DNA from: Sinorhizobium sp. 8-89
GTDB taxonomy: Bacteria; Pseudomonadota; Alphaproteobacteria; Rhizobiales; Rhizobiaceae
Assembly (NCBI RefSeq): GCF_030124325.1
Contig: NZ_JASKLR010000008.1
Location: 1-64,000, forward strand
Direction: 5' to 3'
Length of the DNA: 64,000 nucleotides
A program made the position numbers and the translations under genes. This document shows positions 38,297 through 46,040 of this stretch, one piece after another. The notes below the pieces were generated by a model, which saw nothing but the letters and a program-made list of their open reading frames with translations, had not been told where the DNA came from and ran no database searches. Positions within the stretch are counted from its first letter, which is position 1. Each line of letters begins with the position of its first letter.

Positions 38297-38965
38297 CTAA
38301 AGACCGACGACGCCCGGTAGGCCGGAGATGTCGGCGATCTCGACGTAGCCGTAATAGGGATTGGCCGGCTCGTGGCCGCGATTGACCCAGACCTTGTTCT
38401 TGATGCCGAGGTCATGCGCCGACATCAGGTCATAGCGGAAGGAGGACGAGCAGTGGAGAATGTCCTCCGGCCCGCAGCCGAGCATGTCGAGCATGTATTC
38501 GAACGCCTTGAACCGCGGCTTGTAAGCCTGTGCCTGTTCGGCGGTGTAGACGGCGTGGAAAGGAGCGCCCAGCTTTTCGACATTCGACATGATCTGCGAG
38601 TTCATCGCATTCGAGAGAATGACCAAAGGAATCTCCTTGGCGACCTTGGCGAGACCGGCAGGTACGTCGGGATGCGGACCCCAGGTCGGGACGCGCTCAT
38701 AGACCATGCGCGCCGCTTCCTCGCGGAATTTTACGCCATTGCGCTTGCAGGTCCGTTCGAGCGAATTGTGCACTACCTCCGCATAGGGCTTCCAGTCGCC
38801 GAGAATCTCATCGAGACGATAGGCGGCGAAATTCTTGATGAATTCAGCCATGCGCGCCTCGTCGAGCTGTTCGCCATAGAGGTCGCGCGCCGCTTCTGCC
38901 ATCTGGAAGTTCGTCAGCGTGCCGTAGCAGTCGAAGGTGATGTATTTCGGACGGAAGGTCGTCAT
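38297..38965 (-). CDS. Type II haloacid dehalogenase-like HAD hydrolase
   Basis: 222 residues from the ATG at 38965, whose AAGGA lies 8 bases upstream; an ATG at 38971 and a longer frame are less likely. HAD motif I is YITFDCYGTLTNF with the nucleophile Asp, motif II VILSNAMNSQI, motif III Lys in QAYKPRFKAFEYML, and motif IV HCSSSFRYDLMSAHDLGI. The DxYGT form and SS(S)xxYD end are those of L-2-haloacid dehalogenases (type II). Since the neighbours are amine-catabolism genes, the true substrate may be another 2-substituted acid. It is first in the operon with the FAD oxidase. A second HAD of this type lies at 41751. Confidence 0.87.
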   Translation of the reverse strand: MTTFRPKYITFDCYGTLTNFQMAEAARDLYGEQLDEARMAEFIKNFAAYRLDEILGDWKPYAEVVHNSLERTCKRNGVKFREEAARMVYERVPTWGPHPDVPAGLAKVAKEIPLVILSNAMNSQIMSNVEKLGAPFHAVYTAEQAQAYKPRFKAFEYMLDMLGCGPEDILHCSSSFRYDLMSAHDLGIKNKVWVNRGHEPANPYYGYVEIADISGLPGVVGL

Positions 38966-39281
38966 GTGCATATCCTTGAGAGAGCGGGACCAAGTATGTG
39001 TAAGGATCATAAGCCCGGCCCCGCCCGCGCCTCGCCTGATTTGGCTGCGTTCGAAGCAGATTCTATCGTATCGAAAGCCGGCTTTGGCAGAAGGTTGTGC
39101 GGCTCGCCGATTGTTGGCGCGGTCGCCCGCCTCGGTGCCCTTCCCCGCGCCCCCCTTGCCAGCATAAGATGCGGCGGCCGGTAAGTGCAAAGCTATAAGA
39201 TACCGCGCGGGCGAGAGCCTTCAGACGATCTGCCGGCCGGCACTCCTTCAGACTTGCGGGCAGGAAATGAAGGAAAATGCC

Positions 39282-40118
39282 ATGCAGACAAGTCAGATCG
39301 ACATTGCCGCTTTCGCGCCTGAGCATCTGGAGGCCGCCGTCAAGCTCTCCCGGCAGGCCGGCTGGCCGCATCGCCTTGAAGATTGGCAAATGGCGCTCGC
39401 CTTGAGCGAAGGCGTGATCGCGGTCGAACACGGCCGGGTCGTCGGCACGGTGCTTGTTACACTGTACAAGGCGGAGTGCGCGACCATCAACATGGTCATA
39501 GTCGACGAGACGATGCGCGGCCGCGGCCTCGGTCGCAAGCTGATGGATGCCGCGTTGAGGCTCTCAGGCGATCGCCCCCTCAGACTGGTGGCGACGACCG
39601 AGGGCCTGCCGCTCTACGAAAAGCTCGGCTTCCGCGAGACTGGTCGCGTGTTGCAGCATCAGGGCATTGTCGGAGAAATCACTGCGCCTGGCGAAGCGGT
39701 GCCCGCGGCCGCGGCCGACATCGAAGCGATCGTCGCGCTCGACCGCCTCGCGTTCGGCGCCGACCGCGAAGGGCTGGTTGCCTATCTCGCCAAGGTTGGC
39801 GAATTCGCGGTGATCCGCCGGAACGGCAGCGTCTCCGGCTTCGCCGCCGTCCGCCCCTTTGGCCGTGGTGAGGTCGTCGGACCCGTCGTTGCCGGCTGTC
39901 TCGATGACGCCAAGGCGCTCGTGGCTCATTTCATCGCCCTCAGACCCGGCCGTTTTCTCCGGGTCGATACCACTGCCGACGCGGCCATTTCGCCCTGGCT
40001 CGCCGAAAAGGGGCTTGCCCATGTCGGCGGCGGCATCGCCATGATGAAGCCGCCGATTCAGCGCGCCGCCGATCCCACTGCCACCACCTTCGCCCTCGCC
40101 AACCAGGCGCTCGGCTGA
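39282..40118 (+). CDS. GNAT N-acetyltransferase, two-lobed, paralogue of 28635-29483
   Basis: 278 residues from the ATG at 39282, with AAGGA 7 bases before it; an ATG at 39267 is possible. The first lobe contains TINMVIVDETMRGRGLGRKL, the acetyl-CoA-binding loop (R-G-x-G-L/G-R), then LYEKLGFRETGRVLQHQG. The second lobe has LDRLAFGADREGLVAYLAK and FGRGEVVGPVVAG. Length and order equal the protein at 28635-29483 at the far left of the island. A double GNAT in a catabolic cluster may acetylate amine intermediates before oxidation, and the ArgE-type enzyme could then deacetylate; this is inference. The aminotransferase starts 13 bases after its stop. Confidence 0.85.
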   Translation: MQTSQIDIAAFAPEHLEAAVKLSRQAGWPHRLEDWQMALALSEGVIAVEHGRVVGTVLVTLYKAECATINMVIVDETMRGRGLGRKLMDAALRLSGDRPLRLVATTEGLPLYEKLGFRETGRVLQHQGIVGEITAPGEAVPAAAADIEAIVALDRLAFGADREGLVAYLAKVGEFAVIRRNGSVSGFAAVRPFGRGEVVGPVVAGCLDDAKALVAHFIALRPGRFLRVDTTADAAISPWLAEKGLAHVGGGIAMMKPPIQRAADPTATTFALANQALG

Positions 40119-40131
40119 TCCGGAGATCGTC

Positions 40132-41508
40132 ATGTACAGCAATTCCCTCATTGAACTCGACCGCGCCCACCTCATTCATCCGGTCGCCTCCTATCGCGGC
40201 CACGAAAAACTCGGCGTGCGCGTGCTCGCCTCGGCCAAGGGCGCGACGGTCACCGACGCATCGGGCAAGCAACTGATCGATGGCTTTGCCGGCCTCTGGT
40301 GCGTCAATGCAGGCTATGGCCACGAAGCGATCGTCGAAGCAGCAGCTCGTCAGATGCGCAAGCTTCCCTATGCCACAGCCTATTTCGGACTCGGCTCCGA
40401 GCCCGCGATCCGCCTTGCCTCGGAACTCGCCGAACGCGCGCCGGGCGATCTCAACCACGTCTATTTCACGCTCGGCGGCTCCGACGCCGTAGACAGCACG
40501 ATCCGCTTCATCCGCTACTATTGGATTGCTCGCGGCGAACCGCACCGCGATCAGTTCATCTCGGTCGAACAGGGCTATCACGGCTCCTCGACCGTCGGCG
40601 CCGGCCTGACGGCGTTGCCGGCCTTCCATGCCGGCTTCGGCATTCCCTTCGACTGGCAGCACAAAATTCCGTCTCACTATGCCTACCGCAATCCGGTGGG
40701 AGGGGATCCGCAAGCGATCATCGAGGCGTCGCTGGCCGCACTCCGGCGCAAGGTCGAGGAAATCGGTCCCGAGCGCGTCGCCGCCTTCTATGCCGAACCG
40801 ATTCAGGGCTCAGGCGGCGTGCTGGTCCCGCCCAAGGGCTGGATGAAGGCGATGCGCGAACTCTGCCGCGAACTCGGCATTCTCTTCGTTGCCGACGAGG
40901 TGATCACCGGATTCGGCCGCACCGGCCCGCTCTTTGCCTCCACCGAGGACGAGATCGTGCCGGATTTCATCACCACGGCCAAAGGTCTTACGTCCGGCTA
41001 TGTTCCGATGGGGGCCGTCTTCATGGCCGACCACGTCTATCAGACGATCGCCGACGGCGCCGGCGCTTCCGCCGTCGGCCACGGCTACACCTACTCGGCG
41101 CATCCGGTCAGCGCCGCTGTCGGCCTCGAGGTGCTGAAGCTCTACGAGAACGGCCTCTTGGAAAACGGTGTCAAGGCCGGTGCTCGGCTGATGGAAGGTC
41201 TCGAAAGCCTGAGGGACCACCCACTCGTCGGCGATGTGCGCGGCCGCGGGATGCTGGCTGCCATCGAGATCGTCGTCGACAAGGCGAGGAAGACCCCTTT
41301 GCCGGCAGCCGCGGAGCCGGCGCGCCGCATCTTCGACCGTGCCTGGGAAAACGGTCTCGTCATCCGAGCCTTCGCCAATGGTGTACTGGGCTACGCGCCG
41401 CCGCTCTGCTGCACCGAAGCGGAGATCGACGCGATCGTCGAGCGCACTCGTGCGACGCTCGACGAGACATTGGAAGATCCAGATGTCCGCCAGGCGTTGA
41501 AGGCCTGA
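40132..41508 (+). CDS. Class III PLP aminotransferase (putrescine/omega-amino acid:pyruvate type)
   Basis: 458 residues. The N-terminus GFAGLWCVNAGYGHEAIVEA and the phosphate-binding region YHGSSTVGAGLTALP are typical of omega-aminotransferases of the SpuC/putrescine-pyruvate and beta-alanine-pyruvate groups. The cofactor residues are Asp in VADEVITGFGRTG and Lys284 in DFITTAKGLTSGYVP. It should move an omega-amino group of a diamine or omega-amino acid to pyruvate, giving an aldehyde for the island's aldehyde dehydrogenases. GGAGA precedes the ATG, and it is coupled to the GNAT gene just upstream. The exact amine is not predictable. Confidence 0.9.
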   Translation: MYSNSLIELDRAHLIHPVASYRGHEKLGVRVLASAKGATVTDASGKQLIDGFAGLWCVNAGYGHEAIVEAAARQMRKLPYATAYFGLGSEPAIRLASELAERAPGDLNHVYFTLGGSDAVDSTIRFIRYYWIARGEPHRDQFISVEQGYHGSSTVGAGLTALPAFHAGFGIPFDWQHKIPSHYAYRNPVGGDPQAIIEASLAALRRKVEEIGPERVAAFYAEPIQGSGGVLVPPKGWMKAMRELCRELGILFVADEVITGFGRTGPLFASTEDEIVPDFITTAKGLTSGYVPMGAVFMADHVYQTIADGAGASAVGHGYTYSAHPVSAAVGLEVLKLYENGLLENGVKAGARLMEGLESLRDHPLVGDVRGRGMLAAIEIVVDKARKTPLPAAAEPARRIFDRAWENGLVIRAFANGVLGYAPPLCCTEAEIDAIVERTRATLDETLEDPDVRQALKA

Positions 41509-41750
41509 TCGACACGGGACGCGATATATCGCGGAACCGTCATATTCGAAATTTTGTGCCGCGCTGTGGCACCTTTTCGGAGACTCCGGCGCGGCACAAG
41601 TGCCAAACTCAATACAAGGAAGCGGCCGGATCCCAGCATATGCGGCCTTATCCACCAAGAGCGGGGAAAACATCCCGCCGACGGGAACAGAATATTCTTC
41701 TTTTAGAAGTCCGCGTCCCGCCCGGAACGCGAAAAAACTGGGGAATTGAC
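41509..41750 (+). promoter_or_regulatory. Palindrome-rich promoter region of the HAD/transport operon
   Basis: Three symmetric elements lie in the first 100 bases. CGCGATA/TATCGCG is a perfect 14-bp palindrome at 41520-41533. TTGTGCCGCGC and GCGCGGCACAA are perfect 11-base arms at 41554-41564 and 41589-41599 that enclose a small CGGAG-A-CTCCG hairpin. GGCAC-AA-GTGCC lies at 41594-41605. GTGCC/GGCAC thus occurs four times. The 41554-41599 pair could form a terminator after the aminotransferase or an operator for the next operon. Confidence 0.55.
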
Positions 41751-42464
41751 GTGCGCAAGAGCCTTCCGGAATTCAAATACATGACCTTCGACGTCGTCGG
41801 CACCCTGATCGACTTTGAAGGCGGCCTCAAGGATTGTCTCGCCGGTATTGCCGCCGAGGCCGATGTGGCGATCGACGGCGAGGAGGCGCTGAGCCTCTAC
41901 CGAGCGGCGCGCTACTCAAAAGACGCCGATCTCTTCCCGGACGATCTTGTACGCGTCTATCTCGAGATCGCACCTAAGCTCGGCCTGCCGGTCGAACGGG
42001 AATACGGCGAACGTTTGCGGGAATCCGCGAAGACCTGGAAAGGCTTTGCCGACAGTGCTGATGCACTGGCGCGGCTTGCGAAGGATTACCGCCTCGTCGC
42101 CATGACCAACGCCCGCCGCTGGGCTTTCGATTTCTTCGCCAAGGAGCTGGGCAATCCCTTCTACGCCGCCTTCACCGCGGACGATACCGGCACCGAAAAG
42201 CCGGACCCAGCCTTCTTCGAGAAGGTCTTCGACTTCGTCGCCTCAGAAGGCAATTCAAAAGACGACATCCTGCATGTCGCACAGAGCCAATACCACGATA
42301 TCGGCATCTCGCGGCGGCTTGGGCTGACCAATTGCTGGATCGAGCGTCGCCACGCACAGAATGGTTATGGCGGGACGATCGAGCCGTCAGAATTCACCAA
42401 GCCCGACTACCACTTCACCTCCATGGCCGGCCTTGCCGATGCTGTGGCCGTCGCACGCAACTGA
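41751..42464 (+). CDS. HAD hydrolase, type II haloacid dehalogenase-like
   Basis: 237 residues from the GTG at 41751 (WGID-V-RKSLPEF in the longer frame); GGGG lies about 8 bases upstream. HAD motifs: MTFDVVGTLIDFEGG (nucleophile Asp), VAMTNARRWAF (motif II), TGTEKPDPAFFEKVFDF (Lys) and HVAQSQYHDIGISRRLGL (motif IV). It belongs to the same HAD class as the protein at 38297-38965 but is clearly divergent from it. The substrate is unknown; dehalogenation is only one possibility within the family. It starts the transport operon, 70 bases before the binding-protein gene, so its substrate is probably derived from the imported compound. Confidence 0.85.
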   Translation: MRKSLPEFKYMTFDVVGTLIDFEGGLKDCLAGIAAEADVAIDGEEALSLYRAARYSKDADLFPDDLVRVYLEIAPKLGLPVEREYGERLRESAKTWKGFADSADALARLAKDYRLVAMTNARRWAFDFFAKELGNPFYAAFTADDTGTEKPDPAFFEKVFDFVASEGNSKDDILHVAQSQYHDIGISRRLGLTNCWIERRHAQNGYGGTIEPSEFTKPDYHFTSMAGLADAVAVARN

Positions 42465-42534
42465 CCAGTTCACCGGATCGGGTCCAAGCCCACGCAAGAC
42501 GGGCAGCCCGCCAACAGACGAAAAGGGGAATGAC

Positions 42535-44145
42535 ATGAACGACAAAATCACCAATTGGACCGGATCCGACGACGCCATGGTCGAAAACGCCATCCGCCGC
42601 GGAGCGACACGTCGTGAACTGCTGCAGATGATGCTCGCCGGTGGCGTTGCCCTCTCCGCCAGCAGTCTCGTGCTCGGTCGCGCCTCCCATGCTGTTGCAG
42701 CGGCGCCGGTCTCCGGCGGCGCGCTCAAGGCGGCCGGCTGGTCGTCCTCGACTGCCGACACGCTCGACCCGGCCAAAGCATCGCTCTCCACCGACTATGT
42801 CCGCTGCTGCTCCTTCTACAACCGTCTCACCTTCCTCGATAAAAGCGGGACCCCGCAGATGGAATTGGCCGAGGCGATCGAGTCCAAGGATGCGAAGACC
42901 TGGACGGTCAAGCTGAGGAGCGGGGTCACTTTCCATAATGGCAAGCCGCTGATCGCCGACGATGTGGTCTTCTCGCTGAAACGCCATCTCGATCCGTCCG
43001 TCGGTTCGAAGGTCGCCAAGATCGCCGCGCAGATGACGGGCTTCAAGGCGGTCGACAAGCAGACGGTCGAGATCACGCTCGCCAATCCGAACGCCGATCT
43101 GCCGACCATCCTCTCGATGCACCACTTCATGATCGTCGCCGACGGCACCACCGACTTCTCCAAGGGGAACGGCACCGGCGCTTTCGTGAGAGAAGTCTTC
43201 GAGCCGGGCGTGCGCTCGGTGGGCATCAAGAACAAGAACTACTGGAAGTCCGGCCCGCACGTCGATTCCTTCGAATATTTCGCGATCAGCGACGATAGTT
43301 CCCGCGTTAATGCGCTGCTGTCCGGCGATATCCACTTGGCCGCTACGATCAACCCGCGCTCGATGCGCCTTGTCGAGGCCCAAGGCGACGGCTTCGTCCT
43401 GTCGAAGACCACTTCGGGCAACTACACCAATCTCAACATACGCATGGACATGGAGCCCGGCAGCAAACGGGACTTCGTTGAGGGCATGAAGTATCTGGTC
43501 AATCGCGAGCAGATCGTCAAGTCAGCACTTCGCGGCCTCGGAGAAGTCGGCAACGACCAGCCGGTTTCGCCGGCCAACTTCTACCATAATGGCGACCTGA
43601 AGCCGCGGGCGTTCGATCCGGAGAAGGCAAAATTCCATTTCGAGAAGGCCGGTCTCCTGAGCCAGTCAATCCCTGTGATCGCATCCGAGGCGGCAAACTC
43701 CTCGATCGACATGGCAATGATCATCCAGGCCTCCGCCGCCGAGATCGGCCTGAAGCTTGACGTTCAGCGCGTTCCGGCCGACGGCTATTGGGACAATTAC
43801 TGGCTCAAGGCGCCGGTTCATTTCGGCAACATCAACCCGCGTCCGACACCGGACATCCTGTTCTCCTTGCTCTACACTTCGGAAGCGCCGTGGAACGAGA
43901 GCCAGTACAAGTCGGAGAAGTTCGACAAGATGCTGATAGAGGCGCGCGGCTCGCTCGACCAAGAAAAGCGCAAGGCGATCTACAACGAGATGCAGGTGAT
44001 GGTCGCAAACGAAGCCGGCACCATCATTCCGGCCTATATCTCCAATGTCGACGCGATCACCGCCAAACTCAAGGGCTTGGAAGCCAACCCGCTTGGCGGC
44101 CAGATGGGTTATGCTTTCGCGGAATATGTCTGGCTCGAAGCCTGA
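42535..44145 (+). CDS. Dipeptide/opine-type ABC substrate-binding protein, Tat-exported
   Basis: 536 residues of the SBP type 5 (DppA/OppA) family. The N-terminus has a twin-arginine signal: ATRRELLQMM followed by a hydrophobic stretch and an A-x-A site near SHAVAAAP. It has the family's KTWTVKLRSGVTFHNGKPL early motif and DDVVFSLKRHLDP. The ligand is a peptide, opine or related amine; Tat export suggests folding, possibly with a bound cofactor, in the cytoplasm. AAAAGGGGAA lies before the ATG. It is followed by two permeases and a fused double ATPase. The start at 42535 follows the signal motif; a longer frame begins at 42361. Confidence 0.9.
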   Translation: MNDKITNWTGSDDAMVENAIRRGATRRELLQMMLAGGVALSASSLVLGRASHAVAAAPVSGGALKAAGWSSSTADTLDPAKASLSTDYVRCCSFYNRLTFLDKSGTPQMELAEAIESKDAKTWTVKLRSGVTFHNGKPLIADDVVFSLKRHLDPSVGSKVAKIAAQMTGFKAVDKQTVEITLANPNADLPTILSMHHFMIVADGTTDFSKGNGTGAFVREVFEPGVRSVGIKNKNYWKSGPHVDSFEYFAISDDSSRVNALLSGDIHLAATINPRSMRLVEAQGDGFVLSKTTSGNYTNLNIRMDMEPGSKRDFVEGMKYLVNREQIVKSALRGLGEVGNDQPVSPANFYHNGDLKPRAFDPEKAKFHFEKAGLLSQSIPVIASEAANSSIDMAMIIQASAAEIGLKLDVQRVPADGYWDNYWLKAPVHFGNINPRPTPDILFSLLYTSEAPWNESQYKSEKFDKMLIEARGSLDQEKRKAIYNEMQVMVANEAGTIIPAYISNVDAITAKLKGLEANPLGGQMGYAFAEYVWLEA

Positions 44146-44229
44146 TGAAGCGAACGGTCGGGGTTGCAGCCGCGCCGCTGCAGCTCCGATCCTTGGTTTG
44201 AAAATCTCGAATGCCGAAAGGGAACGCGC

Positions 44230-45180
44230 GTGAACAACCGTGTCCTATCGCTTGTCCTGAGCAGGCTGCTCATCGCCGTGATCACGCTGGTGATCGTCTC
44301 GTTCGCCGTCTTCTTTGCGACGACGCTGCTGCCGGGAGACACGGCAACGATCCTGCTCGGCCAGGCCGCCACGCCCGAGGCCATTGAAGGTCTGCGCAAG
44401 GCCATGCATCTCGACGAGCCGTCGATCTTCCGTTTCCTGCGCTGGATTGTCGGCTTGCTGCAGGGTGACCTCGGGACTTCCTATGCCAATGAGATGCCGG
44501 TCGCGGATCTAATCGGCGGGCGCTTCGTCAACACGCTGCAGCTCGCGGGCGTCACCGCGCTCTTCTCCGTGCCGATCGCGCTGACGCTCGGCATCACCGC
44601 GGCAATGCTACGTGGCTCGCTGTACGACCGCGCCGTCACCGTGCTGACGATCGGCGTCATCTCCGTGCCGGAATTCATGATAGCGACCTCAGCGGTATTG
44701 ATCTTCGCCGTCTATCTGAAATGGCTTCCGGCCCTCTCCTTCGCCAATGAAGTCACATCGCTGACAGACCTCCTGCGTATCTATGCAATGCCGGTGATCA
44801 CCCTTACCTTCGTCATCTCGGCGCAAATGATCCGCATGACCCGGGCAGCGGTGATCGAGACGCTCAACACGCCCTATGTGGAGATGGCCTTGCTCAAGGG
44901 CGCCTCGCGGCCGCGCATCGTGTTTCGGCACGCGCTGCCGAACGCGCTGGGACCGATCGTGAACGCGGTCGCGCTTTCGCTCTCATACCTGCTTGGCGGT
45001 GTCATCATCGTCGAGACGATCTTCAATTATCCAGGTATTGCCAAGCTGATGGTGGACGCCGTCGCCACCCGCGATCTGCCGTTGATACAGAGCTGCGCGA
45101 TGATTTTCTGTCTCGGCTACCTGCTCCTGATCACGACAGCCGACATTATCGCCATCCTTTCCAATCCGAGGCTCCGATGA
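44230..45180 (+). CDS. ABC permease, DppB/OppB type
   Basis: 316 residues from the GTG at 44230, with AAAGGGAA just before; an ATG further upstream would put non-protein-like sequence at the N-terminus. It has six membrane helices. LLPGDTATILLGQAATPEAI is the usual B-type loop, and the EAA segment reads EMALLKGASRPRIVFRHALP. It builds the channel with the DppC-type partner, whose ATG overlaps its TGA by 4 bases. The ligand is set by the binding protein upstream. Confidence 0.9.
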   Translation: MNNRVLSLVLSRLLIAVITLVIVSFAVFFATTLLPGDTATILLGQAATPEAIEGLRKAMHLDEPSIFRFLRWIVGLLQGDLGTSYANEMPVADLIGGRFVNTLQLAGVTALFSVPIALTLGITAAMLRGSLYDRAVTVLTIGVISVPEFMIATSAVLIFAVYLKWLPALSFANEVTSLTDLLRIYAMPVITLTFVISAQMIRMTRAAVIETLNTPYVEMALLKGASRPRIVFRHALPNALGPIVNAVALSLSYLLGGVIIVETIFNYPGIAKLMVDAVATRDLPLIQSCAMIFCLGYLLLITTADIIAILSNPRLR

Positions 45181-46040
45181 CAATGACCCATTCTGAGACC
45201 AAGTCTGCCCGGATATCCGGAACCCGGCTCGGCTATCGCTTCAATATCGTCGGGATGGTCGGCCTTTCGATCATCCTTTGCTGGGCGCTCGTCGCGATCT
45301 TCGCGCCGCTGATCATCCCCTACCCGGTGGGGGAGATCGTCGACCTCGATTACTTCGGACCGATGAGCCGCGACTTCTGGCTCGGCTCCGATTACCTCGG
45401 CCGCGACATGCTTTCGCGGATTCTGATGGGTGCCCGCTATACGGTCGGCATCTCGCTTGCGGCAGTCACCATCGCCTGTTTCAGCGGCGTGGTCCTCGGT
45501 ATGATCGCGGCGGTCGCCGGCGGCTGGCTCGACACGGTGCTGAGCCGCTTCCTCGACGCGCTCAATTCGATCCCAAGCAAGCTGTTCGGCCTCGTGGTCG
45601 TCGCTGCCGTCGGCTCCTCCATTCCCGTGCTGATCCTGACGCTGTCGGTGATCTACATCCCCGGCGCATACCGTTTCGCCCGCGCGCTTGCCGTCAATAT
45701 CAACGCAATGGATTTCATCACCGTCGCCCGCATCCGCGGCGAAAGCACCCTCTATCTCATCCGCTCGGAAATCCTGCCGAACATCGTCGGGCCGGTGCTC
45801 GCCGACCTCGGCATCCGCTTCGTCTTCATCGTTCTCCTGCTCTCCGGCCTCTCCTTCCTCGGCCTTGGCGTCCAGCCGCCCTACGCCGACTGGGGGGCTC
45901 TCGTGCGCGAGAACATCGGCGGCCTGCCCTTTGGCGCACCGGCGGTGATGGCTCCCTCCTTTGCGATCGCCAGCCTCACCATCAGCGTCAACCTGCTGAT
46001 CGACAACCTGCCCAAGAAGATCCGCGATCGGAGCGAATGA
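45177..46040 (+). CDS. ABC permease, DppC/OppC type
   Basis: 287 residues. A hydrophilic N-terminus precedes TM1 (about 25-45), as in all C-type subunits. GSDYLGRDMLSRILMGARYT is the hallmark C-type motif. The EAA segment reads ITVARIRGESTLYLIRSEIL, followed by GPVLADLGIRFVFIVLLLSG. It pairs with the DppB-type permease; ATGA overlaps at both ends indicate tight coupling with the neighbours. Confidence 0.9.
   Translation: MTMTHSETKSARISGTRLGYRFNIVGMVGLSIILCWALVAIFAPLIIPYPVGEIVDLDYFGPMSRDFWLGSDYLGRDMLSRILMGARYTVGISLAAVTIACFSGVVLGMIAAVAGGWLDTVLSRFLDALNSIPSKLFGLVVVAAVGSSIPVLILTLSVIYIPGAYRFARALAVNINAMDFITVARIRGESTLYLIRSEILPNIVGPVLADLGIRFVFIVLLLSGLSFLGLGVQPPYADWGALVRENIGGLPFGAPAVMAPSFAIASLTISVNLLIDNLPKKIRDRSE

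Noticed and set aside
40299..42464. A 721-codon open frame overlapping the aminotransferase and HAD genes
   Set aside because: Its first 480 codons are an Arg-rich shadow of the aminotransferase in another frame; only the part from 41751 is real.
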